A stretch of 15,707 nt of DNA from CAZUZD01 sp964624465 (GCA_964624465.1 CAZUZD010000129.1:1-15707), one strand, 5' to 3'. Shown: positions 1 through 7,372, numbered from the stretch's first letter. Translations and numbers: made by a program. The notes: generated by a model from the sequence alone, not told the origin.

Positions 1-636
1 GCCCTGAGTGACTTCGGGCCCCGCTTCGCGCTCCGATCGCGGCGAGCCGCCCTCGACCCGGCGGGAGCCCCGGCGCCGGGCGCGCCCCGCACCGCCTGGG
101 AGCACGACGACCAGGGCCGGTTCCTGCTCCGCGAGGGCCGGCTCGCCGAGGCCGAGGCCGAGTTTCGCCAGGCGCTGGAGCGTGAGCCCGGCAACTTCTG
201 GGCGAATTTCAACCAGGGCCTGTGCGCCTACCGCCTCGGCCGCCCGGCCGACGCCCTGGCCGCCTTCCGCGTCTGCGCCGCGCTGGCGCCCGACCGCGCC
301 ACCTGCTACCACAATCGCGGGCTGGCGCTCGAGGCCCTGGGCGATCCCGAGGCCGCGGCCCGCGACTACTCGCGGGCGCTGGAGCTCGACCCGAAGCTCA
401 CCGCCGCCTGGCTCAATCGCGGCATCCTGGCCTACAACGCCGGCGAGCCGGCCCGCGCCATCGCCGACTACCAGCAGGCCCTGGCCACCCGGCCCGACCC
501 CGCGCTGCAGGGCCGCATCCTCTACAACCTCGCCCTGGCGCAGCGGGTGCACGGCGACCCGGCCGGCGCCCGCCGCAGCGCCGAGCGGGCCCTGAGCCTG
601 GGCGTCTCCGAGGCCGCCGCGCTCCGGGGCCCCTGA
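1..636 (+). CDS. TPR repeat protein, 3' part (start outside window)
   Basis: An open frame runs from the first base of the window to a TGA at 634-636 (211 codons) with no convincing internal start, so the gene begins upstream. After about 30 Ala/Pro/Arg-rich residues it consists of five consecutive 34-residue tetratricopeptide units, roughly residues 34-64, 67-98, 101-132, 135-166 and 170-201. They show the usual pattern, for example YHNRGLALEALGDPEAAARD then YSRALELDP, and WLNRGILAYNAGEPARAIAD. TPR arrays bind protein partners. In planctomycetes such arrays often form the C-terminus of larger proteins, including Ser/Thr kinases, but the N-terminal domain cannot be seen here. The codon pattern strongly supports this frame over the shorter overlapping ones. 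The TPR assignment is confident; the role is unknown. Confidence 0.85.
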   Translation, partial: ALSDFGPRFALRSRRAALDPAGAPAPGAPRTAWEHDDQGRFLLREGRLAEAEAEFRQALEREPGNFWANFNQGLCAYRLGRPADALAAFRVCAALAPDRATCYHNRGLALEALGDPEAAARDYSRALELDPKLTAAWLNRGILAYNAGEPARAIADYQQALATRPDPALQGRILYNLALAQRVHGDPAGARRSAERALSLGVSEAAALRGP

Positions 637-644
637 GCCGGGAA

Positions 645-678
645 TCAGGGTCCGAAAAAACCGCGAAACTGGCCCTGA
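645..678. promoter_or_regulatory. Inverted repeat downstream of the TPR gene
   Basis: TCAGGG (645-650) and CCCTGA (673-678) form an inverted repeat around a 22-nt A-rich loop, and CC/GG can extend the stem past a bulged T. It starts 9 nt after the TPR stop codon and its right arm overlaps the candidate -35 box of the next gene. It could be a weak terminator (there is no T run) or an operator. Confidence 0.25.
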
Positions 679-703
679 CAGATTCGCGCCCCTGGCGCAA
701 TAT
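675..703 (+). promoter_or_regulatory. Putative sigma70-like promoter of the 66-aa gene
   Basis: CTGACA (675-680, 5 of 6 to the -35 consensus) is followed after exactly 17 nt by CAATAT (698-703), a weak -10 hexamer (3 of 6). It lies in one of the few AT-richer patches nearby and would give a leader of about 75 nt to the start codon at 785. The weak -10 makes this tentative. Confidence 0.35.
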
Positions 704-784
704 TCCCAATGGCGGGGCCCGGCGCGGCCCGCCGGATGCCCGCCGCAGGATGCGACTCAGATGACCAGCAGGGAGGCAATTGCC

Positions 785-985
785 ATGAAGCGGCTCACCG
801 TGGGCGACCTCGTGCGGTTCACCACCACGACCAACCGCGAGTCGGTTGGCACCGTGGTCGACCTGATCACCGAGCGTCGTCAGCCGACCATGGTCCTGAT
901 CGAGCGCCTCGACGGCGGCCGGGCGATCCGGCTCGAACACGAGGTGCACCCCGTCGACGCCCTGGCACCGGCCCTCGCCGGCTGA
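785..985 (+). CDS. Small uncharacterised protein, 66 aa
   Basis: I chose the ATG at 785 over the in-frame ATG at 761 because GGGAGG (771-776) sits 8 nt upstream of it, an ideal Shine-Dalgarno spacing. The product (MKRLTVGDLVRF at the N-terminus) has no signal peptide or membrane segment, so it should be cytosolic. Alternating short beta-like stretches (LVRFTT, SVGTVVDLI, PTMVLIERL, AIRLEHEV) suggest a small SH3- or KOW-like beta-barrel; this is inferred from the pattern only, not from a recognised family. It is flanked by a TPR gene upstream and the convergent hldE gene downstream, with a strong hairpin between it and hldE. The function is unknown. A gene this short in GC-rich DNA needs independent support, although the SD and hydrophobic pattern favour it. 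Confidence 0.6.
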   Translation: MKRLTVGDLVRFTTTTNRESVGTVVDLITERRQPTMVLIERLDGGRAIRLEHEVHPVDALAPALAG

Positions 986-1017
986 GCGACACCCGCTCGT
1001 CACCCAACCGTCCGCGC

Positions 1018-1042
1018 GGGGGCGGGCCCACGGCCCGCCCCC
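1018..1042. terminator. Perfect 11-bp hairpin between convergent genes
   Basis: GGGGGCGGGCC (1018-1028) and GGCCCGCCCCC (1032-1042) form a perfect 11-bp stem with a 3-nt CAC loop. It lies 33 nt after the stop of the 66-aa gene and 161 nt past the stop of the opposing hldE gene. There is no T run on either side, so it is either a non-canonical bidirectional terminator or a structure that protects 3' ends. Confidence 0.5.
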
Positions 1043-1202
1043 TCCTGCGCGCGCTGGGCCCGGGTTCAGGTCCGCAGCACCGCCGCGAACGCGCCGCCCG
1101 CCTGCCCGTTCCGATCACCGTCGGTGGGCCCCGCCCCCTCGCGGCCCGACCGATCCGAGGCCGTGCCGTCGGACGGCTCGGCACCGCTCGAGCGCCCCCG
1201 GT

Positions 1203-2714
1203 TCAGGAGTCGCCGGGATCCTTCATCTTGCGGACGATGTTCGTCGTGCTCAGGCCTTCGAGGCGGGGGCAGATGGCGACGCGGCCGCCGTGGACCTCGA
1301 CGAGCTCGCGGCCGACGACGGTCTCGGGGGTGTAGTCGCCGCCCTTGACCAGCACGTCGGGCTGGAGGGCCTCGATCAGGTGCAGGGGCGTGTCCTCGTC
1401 GAAGAGGACGATCAGGTCGACGAACGGGTACAGGGCGAGCATCGAGGCGCGCTGGACCTCGGGCACCAGCGGGCGCTCGGGGCCCTTGAAGCGGCTCACC
1501 GAGGCATCGGTGTTCAGGCCCAGCACCAGGAAGTCGCCCTGCGAGCGGGCGAACTGGAGCAGGTGGGCGTGGCCGTAGTGCAGGATGTCGAAGCAGCCGT
1601 TGGTGAAGACGACCTTGCCGCCCGACTGCCGCACCTCGGCGGCGCGGCGGCGGGCGTAGGCCAGGTCGACGAGCTTGGCCGCCGACGGGCCGGCCTCGCC
1701 GCGGGCCTCGGCCAGCAGGTGCGCGGGGCTGAGCGTGCCGACGCCGAACTGTCGCACCACGGCGCGGCCGGCGAGGTTCGCCACGGCGCATGCCTCGGCC
1801 AGCTCGACCCGGCCGGCCAGCGCGATCGCCAGCGCGGCGGCCACGGCGTCGCCGGCGCCGGTGACGTCGTAGACGGCCACCGGCACGGTCGGGATGTGCA
1901 CGTGCGAAGGGGGCCCACCGGCGGGGTCGGGCCGGAACAGGCTGATGCCCTCGGCGTCGCGGGTGATCGCCAGCGCCGAGCCGGTCTGCGCCACCAGGAT
2001 CGCCGCGGCGGCCTCCAGGCCGGCCAGGTCCTTGATCGGGCGCTCGGCGGCGACCTCGGCCTCCTTCACGTTCGGCGTCAGCACCGTCACGCCGGCGTAC
2101 CGGCCATAGTCGCGGCCGTTGGGATCGACGACCACCGGGGCGCCGGACTCCTTCGCGCCGGCGATCGCGGCGGCGATGACCTCGGGGCCGAGCACGCCCT
2201 TGCCGTAGTCCTCGAGGATCACAGCGTCGGCCTCGGCGGCCGCCTGGCGGGCGGCGGCGGCGAGCCGCTGCACGACCTCAGGGCCGGGGGGCACCCGGCG
2301 CTCGCGGTCGACGCGCAGGAGCTGCTGGTTGTGCGCGATGAACCGGGTCTTGACCGTGGTGGAGCGGGCGGCGTCGCCGACCAGCGCGTCGGAGAGGTCG
2401 GGGTGGTCGGTCAGCAGCGTGCGGAGCTCGGCGGCGGCGGGGTCGTCGCCGAGCAGGCCGACGAGGGTGACGCGGGCCTCGAGGCCGACCGCCTTCATGG
2501 CGACGTTGGCGGCGCCGCCGGGCATCTGATACTCGTCGGTGACGTCGAGCACCTGGATCGGCGCCTCGGGGCTGAGGCGGTCGGCGCGGCCCTTGACGTA
2601 GCGGTCGAGCATCACGTCGCCGATGACCGCGACCCGCACCGGGCGGAGGCCGTGGACGAGCTCTTCGAGCCGGGTGGCGCCGGGGGCGACGGTGCTGGGC
2701 TTGGGACTCGACAT
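1203..2714 (-). CDS. hldE: Bifunctional heptose-7-P kinase / heptose-1-P adenylyltransferase
   Basis: This is a fused two-domain HldE (RfaE) of 503 aa, close to the usual length. The N-terminal PfkB/ribokinase domain (about residues 25-335) phosphorylates D-glycero-D-manno-heptose 7-phosphate at C1. It shows GDVMLDRY, the sugar-binding GGAANVA (66-72), DPNGRDYGRY, and the catalytic anion hole VTGAGD with GAGD at 286-289. The C-terminal nucleotidyltransferase domain (about 365-503) has FTNGCFDILHYGH with the HxGH motif (379-382), KGGDYTPE and STTNIVRKM, and adenylates heptose 1-phosphate to ADP-heptose. I prefer the ATG at 2714 (AGG 9 nt upstream) over a GTG two codons earlier at 2720. It is the last gene of the gmhA-hldD-hldE operon, 67 nt after hldD. 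Both active sites look intact. Confidence 0.95.
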   Translation of the reverse strand: MSSPKPSTVAPGATRLEELVHGLRPVRVAVIGDVMLDRYVKGRADRLSPEAPIQVLDVTDEYQMPGGAANVAMKAVGLEARVTLVGLLGDDPAAAELRTLLTDHPDLSDALVGDAARSTTVKTRFIAHNQQLLRVDRERRVPPGPEVVQRLAAAARQAAAEADAVILEDYGKGVLGPEVIAAAIAGAKESGAPVVVDPNGRDYGRYAGVTVLTPNVKEAEVAAERPIKDLAGLEAAAAILVAQTGSALAITRDAEGISLFRPDPAGGPPSHVHIPTVPVAVYDVTGAGDAVAAALAIALAGRVELAEACAVANLAGRAVVRQFGVGTLSPAHLLAEARGEAGPSAAKLVDLAYARRRAAEVRQSGGKVVFTNGCFDILHYGHAHLLQFARSQGDFLVLGLNTDASVSRFKGPERPLVPEVQRASMLALYPFVDLIVLFDEDTPLHLIEALQPDVLVKGGDYTPETVVGRELVEVHGGRVAICPRLEGLSTTNIVRKMKDPGDS

Positions 2715-2781
2715 CGGCACGGACCTGACGGCTCGGGGGACGGGAGGGTGAGGGGACGCGACCGGCTCGGGCGCGGCGGGC

Positions 2782-3798
2782 TCAGGCCGGCGCGGCGGGG
2801 GCGGGCGCCGGAGCCTTCACGCTGGCCGGGGCCGGCTGGCCGGTGGCCTCGGGGGAATCAGACCAGGCGAGCATGTGGTCGATGCCTTCTTCGAGCGTCT
2901 TGAACAGCCGGTCGTAGCCGGCGGCCCGCAGCGCGGTGGGGTCGGCCTGGGTGAAGCTCTGGTACTTGCCCTTGAGCGAGTCGGGGAACGGCACGTACTC
3001 GATGCGGCCGGTGCCCAGGCGCTGGATCAGGGCGTTGGCGATCTCGTTGAAGCTGTAGCAGGTGCCGGTGCCGACGTTGACGATCGCCTGCACCTCGGGC
3101 CGGGCGGCGGCGAAGTGCAGGTTCACGGCGGCGACGTCGGCCACCGAGACGAAGTCGCGGCGCTGCTCGCCGTCGCCGAAGCCGTCGGTGCCCTGGAACA
3201 GCTTGACGACGCCGGTCTCCTTGAGCTGGCGATAGATCTGCCAGACCATCGACGCCATCCGCCCCTTGTGCACCTCGCGGGGGCCGTAGACGTTGAAGTA
3301 CCGCAGGCCCACCACCGTCGACTCGGCCCGGGGCAGGATCCGCCGGACGTAGTGGTCGAAGGTGAGCTTCGAGTACGCGTAGACGTTCAGCGGCGACTCG
3401 CAGTCGGGCCGCTCGACACAGTGGCGGGTGAGGCCGTAGACCGAGGCGCTCGAGGCATAGACGAACGGCACCTTCCGGTCGAGCGCCCAGTGGAGCAGCT
3501 CCTTGGAGAAGGTGTAGTTCGTGTCCATCATGTAGCGGCCGTTGGGCTCGGTCGTGTCGGCGCAGGCGCCCTGGTGCAGGATCGTGCCGGCCTGCTCCAG
3601 GCCCGGGGCGCCGCGACGGATGTAGTCGCGGAACTCGACGTGGTCCATGTAGTCGGCGACCCAGCAGTCGGCCAGGTTGCGGAACTTGTCGCCCTGGGTC
3701 AGGTCATCGACGGCCAGGATGTCGGTCACGCACAGGTCGTTCAGGGCGCGGATGATGTTGCTGCCCACGAACCCGGCGGCGCCGGTGACGATGTACAC
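2782..3798 (-). CDS. hldD: ADP-L-glycero-D-manno-heptose 6-epimerase
   Basis: This 338-aa extended short-chain dehydrogenase converts ADP-D,D-heptose to ADP-L,D-heptose, the donor for inner-core LPS heptosylation. The N-terminus carries the NAD(P) dinucleotide-binding motif TGAAGFVG (5-12). Catalytic residues fall at the same numbers I recall for the E. coli enzyme: Ser116 in YASSASVYG, Tyr140-xxx-Lys144 in VYAYSK, and Lys178 in HKGRM. GEQRRDFVSVADV (210-222) is the usual substrate-loop signature. The start is GTG at 3798, supported by AGGGAGGA ending 8 nt upstream. About 25 C-terminal residues after WSDSPEA form a Pro/Ala tail absent from the enterobacterial enzyme, probably disordered. It lies between gmhA (84-nt gap) and hldE (67-nt gap). 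Confidence 0.95.
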   Translation of the reverse strand: MYIVTGAAGFVGSNIIRALNDLCVTDILAVDDLTQGDKFRNLADCWVADYMDHVEFRDYIRRGAPGLEQAGTILHQGACADTTEPNGRYMMDTNYTFSKELLHWALDRKVPFVYASSASVYGLTRHCVERPDCESPLNVYAYSKLTFDHYVRRILPRAESTVVGLRYFNVYGPREVHKGRMASMVWQIYRQLKETGVVKLFQGTDGFGDGEQRRDFVSVADVAAVNLHFAAARPEVQAIVNVGTGTCYSFNEIANALIQRLGTGRIEYVPFPDSLKGKYQSFTQADPTALRAAGYDRLFKTLEEGIDHMLAWSDSPEATGQPAPASVKAPAPAPAAPA

Positions 3799-3865
3799 GG
3801 TCGGAGTCCTCCCTGATCCCTGTCGAGCGGGCCGAGCCGCGGCAATCCCGGGCCGCGGCGCTACA

Positions 3866-3897
3866 GTCGCGACGGCCGGCGCTCAGCCGGCGGCGAC
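3866..3897. promoter_or_regulatory. Stem-loop at the gmhA stop codon
   Basis: GCCGGC (3875-3880) and GCCGGC (3886-3891) form a 6-bp stem around a 5-nt loop that contains the gmhA stop codon. GTCGC (3866-3870) and GCGAC (3893-3897) can add an outer stem past an asymmetric internal loop. Its position at the gmhA/hldD boundary fits an intra-operon processing or attenuation structure. GC-rich DNA makes such pairs common, so confidence is low. Confidence 0.3.
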
Positions 3898-4482
3898 CGG
3901 GTCGGCCTCGGCGAACCGGCGGTTCAGGTCGTCGATGACCCAGTGGAACGCCGTCAGGTGCAGCGACTCGACGATGCCCATGTCGTCGTTGGGCACGTGC
4001 AGGTTCTGGTGCGCCATCGCCTTGAGCTTGCCGCCGTCGAAGCCGGTGACGCCGATGGTCGTCAGGCCGTGGGCGTTGGCCCACTCGACCGCGTGCACGA
4101 TGTTCGGGCTGTTCCCCGAGCCGCTGATGGCGATGAGCAGGTCGCCGGCGGAGCCCAGGTTCTTGAGCTGCTCCAGGAAGATGCTCGGGTAGTTGATGTC
4201 GTTGGCCACCGCGGTGATCCACGGCGTGTTGTCGGTGAGGCTCAGCACCCGCAGCCGCCGCTGACGGTTGAAGTCGCGGAGCGTGCACTTGGCCAGGTCC
4301 TCGCAGAGGTGCGAGGCGTTCGCGCCGCTGCCGCCGTTGCCGATGATGAAGACGAACTTGCCGTCGCGCCAGGCCGCCTCGATCCGGTCGCTCACCGCCA
4401 CCACCTGCGCGGGATCCAGGCGGCGGATCTCCTGACAGACCCGCTCCAGGTACGCCTCGGCCCCCAGCGTGATTCCGAGCAT
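3883..4482 (-). CDS. gmhA: SIS-domain isomerase, GmhA-type (sedoheptulose-7-P isomerase)
   Basis: This 199-aa single SIS-domain protein is placed as GmhA, which converts sedoheptulose 7-phosphate to D-glycero-D-manno-heptose 7-phosphate, the first step of ADP-heptose synthesis. Visible family features are FIIGNGGSGANASHLCEDL (46-64), a phosphosugar loop with His58, the second SIS loop AISGSGNSPN (118-127), and a C-terminal helix with ESLHLTAFH (172-180). By my recollection of the E. coli metal ligands (His61, Glu65, Gln172, His180), the equivalents here would be His58, Asp62, Glu172 and His180, so two ligands may be substituted conservatively. The ATG at 4482 has GGAGGAGG 5 nt upstream; the frame stays open far upstream only because of high GC. 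First gene of the operon. The operon partners make GmhA much likelier than another SIS isomerase. Confidence 0.9.
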   Translation of the reverse strand: MLGITLGAEAYLERVCQEIRRLDPAQVVAVSDRIEAAWRDGKFVFIIGNGGSGANASHLCEDLAKCTLRDFNRQRRLRVLSLTDNTPWITAVANDINYPSIFLEQLKNLGSAGDLLIAISGSGNSPNIVHAVEWANAHGLTTIGVTGFDGGKLKAMAHQNLHVPNDDMGIVESLHLTAFHWVIDDLNRRFAEADPVAAG

Positions 4483-4501
4483 CCCGGCCTCCTCCTGCGT
4501 G

Positions 4502-4542
4502 CGTCGCATGCGACGGCGAACGGCCCCGGGGTCGGCCCCCGG
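4502..4542 (-). promoter_or_regulatory. Palindromic leader of the heptose operon
   Basis: The perfect 14-nt palindrome CGTCGCATGCGACG (4502-4515) lies 20 nt upstream of the gmhA start codon, just beyond its SD. Immediately upstream (in minus-strand terms) CCGGGG (4526-4531) and CCCCGG (4537-4542) form a 6-bp stem with a 5-nt loop. Together they could be a repressor site or a structured 5' leader for gmhA-hldD-hldE. No family of regulator can be named. Confidence 0.35.
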
Positions 4543-4614
4543 CGGCACCTGAACTGGGGGCACGCGCCCGGATCCCTCCCGGCGGCCCACGGCCCGCACC
4601 TTAACACGAACCGC

Positions 4615-4644
4615 TTGCCCCGGTGAAGCACAGCCCCCTAAAAT
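4615..4644 (+). promoter_or_regulatory. Putative sigma70-like promoter of the RHG phosphatase gene
   Basis: TTGCCC (4615-4620, 4 of 6) and TAAAAT (4639-4644, 5 of 6) are separated by 18 nt, in a short AT-rich island between divergent genes. It would give a leader of about 100 nt to the ATG at 4750. The adjoining TTAACACGAA stretch may also hold the promoter of the opposing gmhA operon, but I find no convincing hexamer pair on that strand. Confidence 0.5.
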
Positions 4645-4749
4645 CGGGCCCCCCCGCCCCGAGGGGCGCCGAGGCCCGAACTCCCCCAGGCTACCCGGGT
4701 TCCGGTTCTCACCCCGGCCCCCGGACCGCCCCCCTTGCGAGCCCAGTGC

Positions 4750-5406
4750 ATGGCCAGCGATCGCCCGACCCGCGTGGTCCTCGTCCGCCACGGCGCCACC
4801 GCCGCCAACCGCGCCGTGCCGTACACGCTCCAGGGCAGCGGCTCCGACCTGCCGCTCGACGACCTCGGCCACGTGCAGGCCCGCCGTGCCGGCCAGGCGC
4901 TGGCGGCGGCCGGCGTGCGGCTGGCCGCCGTCTACACCAGCCCCCTGCTCCGCGCCGCCCAGACCGCCGCGCAGATCGCCGCCCCCCACGGCCTGGAGCC
5001 GGTGACCGTCCCCGCCTTGATCGAGGGGAACGTCGGCCGCTGGGAGGGCCTGACCTGGGCCCAGGCGCAGGCCCAGGACCCCGCCGAGCACGCTCGGTTC
5101 CACGCCCATCCTGGCACCGTCCCCTACCCCGACGGCGAGTCGTTCCAGCAGGTCGCCGATCGCGTCACCCCCGCCGTCGCCCGGCTCGCCGCCGCGCACC
5201 CGGGGCAGGCCATCGCCGTCGTCGGCCACAACATCGTCAACCGCGCCTACCTCGCCGGCGTCCTCGGCCTGCCGATGGACCGCGCCCGCACCCTGCGCCA
5301 GTCCAACGGCGGCCTGAGCCTCGTCGAGTTCGCCCCCGACGGCCGCGCCCAGGTCGAGATGCTCAACGCCCTGCTGCACCTCGAAGGCCTGAGCCACGCA
5401 CCCTGA
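4750..5406 (+). CDS. Histidine phosphatase family protein (phosphoglycerate mutase-like)
   Basis: This 218-aa member of histidine phosphatase branch 1 (the CobC/GpmB/PhoE-like group) is a cytosolic phosphomonoesterase. Catalytic features are the N-terminal VRHGATAAN with the phosphorylated His14 and Arg13, TSPLLRAAQTA with Arg68, Glu92 in IEGNVGRWEG, and the second histidine His160 in VVGHNIVNRAYL. The late QSNGGLSLVEF is also typical. No good Shine-Dalgarno sequence is visible. I use ATG 4750; TTG at 4735 is an in-frame alternative. It is divergent from gmhA and overlaps the convergent beta-helix gene by 44 nt. The substrate cannot be read from the sequence. The neighbouring heptose operon lacks a GmhB-type phosphatase, so heptose-1,7-bisphosphate is one possible substrate (inference); phosphoglycerate or alpha-ribazole phosphate are alternatives. 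Confidence 0.9.
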   Translation: MASDRPTRVVLVRHGATAANRAVPYTLQGSGSDLPLDDLGHVQARRAGQALAAAGVRLAAVYTSPLLRAAQTAAQIAAPHGLEPVTVPALIEGNVGRWEGLTWAQAQAQDPAEHARFHAHPGTVPYPDGESFQQVADRVTPAVARLAAAHPGQAIAVVGHNIVNRAYLAGVLGLPMDRARTLRQSNGGLSLVEFAPDGRAQVEMLNALLHLEGLSHAP

Positions 5407-7372
5407 ACAGCCGGTTCGAGCCCGCCAGGCCGGGCCGCGCGGGCAGGTGCAATGCCTCTCGGCCGAAGGTCTGCACGAAGTCCGTCCCGGCCTGCCCGGT
5501 GCCCGCTCCATCCAGGAGCTGTCCGTCGCGGCTCGCGAGCCCGTCAGGACCCCGGCCGCGCACCGTGAGCTGATAGCGGCCCTGGAGCGAGAGCCGGTGA
5601 GCCGGCCGGAGCGTCACGGACCGCGTGGCCTCCGAGACCTCGGCCGCCGTGAGGTCGATCGACCGCTGACGACCCCCTGGCCCGAGCTGCACCAGCGCGT
5701 AGTTCGCCACGTTCGTGGCCCGGACCGGGTCCATCGCATCGTCAAAGGCGACGACCAGCGTGGTCGGTCGCCAGTGGTAGCCAAACCGCTCCAGCCCGAT
5801 GACCCGGGGCGCAACCAGCACCACCTCGAACGCGCCGATGTCAGGCCGCAGCCCCTGTGGCCGCGCCACCCCGCGCTGGTCCGTCGCGAGCGCCGAAACC
5901 GCCTGACCAGCATTGAGCGCGGCGCTGCCCGGCAAGAGCTCCCGCGTCCAGGTCGGTCCCCCGTTGTCGGCCAGCGGACCCAGCCGCGAGTCGGCCCCGG
6001 TCAGATCGGTCGTAGCCAGTTGGACTTCAGGCCGATCGCTGAACAGATTGTGGCCGATCGAGTGGAATGCCTCCACCGAAGCGACCAGGCTGCGGCCGTC
6101 CGGATGACTGTTGCTGAAGATCGAGGTGACGATCACCAGTCCATACGGTTTCCCCGAGCTTGCCGCGCCGCTGACGACGGTGGGTCCGTTCAATCTCGAC
6201 GCGATTGTCGATCCCAGGATGAGGAGTTGGCCGGAATTGGCGATCAGGGAGCTGAGAAAATGGGTGTTCGGCTCGTTACTCACGGTCGAGTTGGTGACCA
6301 CGGCCATCCCGCTGGTATCGAGGTCTGCTCCACCCCCGCCGTACCTCCCCCCGGCGTAGTTGTCACTGAGGGTCGAACGCTCGAGCCGCAGCGAGCCGTC
6401 GTTAGCGAGGCCACCCCCGGCGCTCGAGCCAATCTGGCCGATGAAGGACTCCGGCCTCGCGGAATTCTCGCGGATCGTCGATTCGACGATCGTGAGCGAG
6501 CCCGAATTATTGATCCCGCCGCCGACCCCACTCCCGCCGTAGGTATATCTTCCACCGATCGCACCCGTGTAGTTGCCCGCGATTGTGGAACCACGCAGCT
6601 CCAGTGTGCCGGAATTATGGATACCCCCTCCCGCCCTGTACGCCCGATTCGCCTGGATCAGGCTCTCGACGATCGTCAGTGCGCCAGCGTTGGCAATCCC
6701 ACCGCCTCTGGAGCCGTCCGTACCATCAGAGAGCGCCGCGTTGTCACGGATGTTCGAGTGGCGGATCGACAGTGTGCCAGTGTTTCCAACCCCGCCACCT
6801 CCCGGGCTCTGGACGAACAGGGGGCTGGTCTGGATGTTCTCCGCGAGGGTGACCCCGTCGAGCTGCATCGTTCCGCTGTTGAACAGGCCCGCCCCGCTCC
6901 CAGGCCCGTAGATGGCATGGCCGACGAGGACGACCCCGGTCAGCGTCGCCGTGCCGGCGTTGGCGAGCCCGGCGCCGTTGGCGGCGATCCGGCCCCCGCT
7001 CAGGGTCATGCCGGAGAGCGACACGGAGGCCCCCTCGGGGATGGTCAGGATCCGGAACATGGGGGTGGCGGGATCGGTGCTGCGGGCGATGGTCAGGTTC
7101 GCGGCGCCCGGGCCGGTCAGGGTGATCTCGGAGGCCAGTTCGGGCAGGGCGCTGGCGAGCGTGATCGTGCCGGCGACCGCCGGGAAGGTGATGGTGTCCG
7201 GGCCAGGCTCGAGGTTGGCCCGCTCGATGGCGGCGCGCAGCGAGCCGGAGCCGGCGTCGGCCAGCGTGGTGACGGGGATCGGCGTCAGGAGTTCGCGGCG
7301 CTCCAGCGCTTCGAGCTGCGGCGCCCGCGACCGTCGCCGCCTCACCAACGTTTTCGAGGATGACCGGACCAT
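5363..7372 (-). CDS. Exported beta-helix protein with choice-of-anchor Q and SbsA-like Ig domain
   Basis: The product has 669 aa. The N-terminus is MVRSSSKTLVRRRRSR followed by LEALERRELLTP (20-31), the box found near the N-terminus of many planctomycetal exported proteins. Residues 33-460 form a right-handed parallel beta-helix of irregular repeats such as GGGIHNSGTLELRGSTIAGN and GGGINNSGSLTIVESTIREN (start of repeats near 249 and 285). Residues 461-517 match the choice-of-anchor Q motif (RLGPLADNGGPTWT, LLPGSAALNAG, TDQRGVARP, DIGAFE). Residues 522-636 resemble an SbsA-type Ig-like domain (AFDDAMDP, NYAL, LTV, DFVQTF), then a 33-residue basic tail. The start is ATG 7372 with GGAGGAGG 5 nt upstream; an upstream start at 7504 lacks this. 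The helical part is visibly less GC-rich than its neighbours. The likely role is surface adhesion or carbohydrate contact, by family analogy. Confidence 0.9.
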   Translation of the reverse strand: MVRSSSKTLVRRRRSRAPQLEALERRELLTPIPVTTLADAGSGSLRAAIERANLEPGPDTITFPAVAGTITLASALPELASEITLTGPGAANLTIARSTDPATPMFRILTIPEGASVSLSGMTLSGGRIAANGAGLANAGTATLTGVVLVGHAIYGPGSGAGLFNSGTMQLDGVTLAENIQTSPLFVQSPGGGGVGNTGTLSIRHSNIRDNAALSDGTDGSRGGGIANAGALTIVESLIQANRAYRAGGGIHNSGTLELRGSTIAGNYTGAIGGRYTYGGSGVGGGINNSGSLTIVESTIRENSARPESFIGQIGSSAGGGLANDGSLRLERSTLSDNYAGGRYGGGGADLDTSGMAVVTNSTVSNEPNTHFLSSLIANSGQLLILGSTIASRLNGPTVVSGAASSGKPYGLVIVTSIFSNSHPDGRSLVASVEAFHSIGHNLFSDRPEVQLATTDLTGADSRLGPLADNGGPTWTRELLPGSAALNAGQAVSALATDQRGVARPQGLRPDIGAFEVVLVAPRVIGLERFGYHWRPTTLVVAFDDAMDPVRATNVANYALVQLGPGGRQRSIDLTAAEVSEATRSVTLRPAHRLSLQGRYQLTVRGRGPDGLASRDGQLLDGAGTGQAGTDFVQTFGREALHLPARPGLAGSNRLFRVRGSGLRGAAGR

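Noticed and set aside
1290..2903. 537-codon open frame antisense to hldE
   Set aside because: Its translation is low-complexity Gly/Ala/Arg/Val with no domain pattern. The opposite strand encodes an intact HldE, and long antisense frames are expected with strongly G/C-ending codons.
4750..5406. Naming the RHG phosphatase gene gmhB
   Set aside because: GmhB is a HAD-fold enzyme. This protein has the histidine-phosphatase fold and its substrate cannot be read from the sequence.
3883..5511. 542-codon version of gmhA extending across the phosphatase gene
   Set aside because: The N-terminal 343 residues are the antisense shadow of the phosphatase. The family N-terminus and a strong SD both fit the ATG at 4482.
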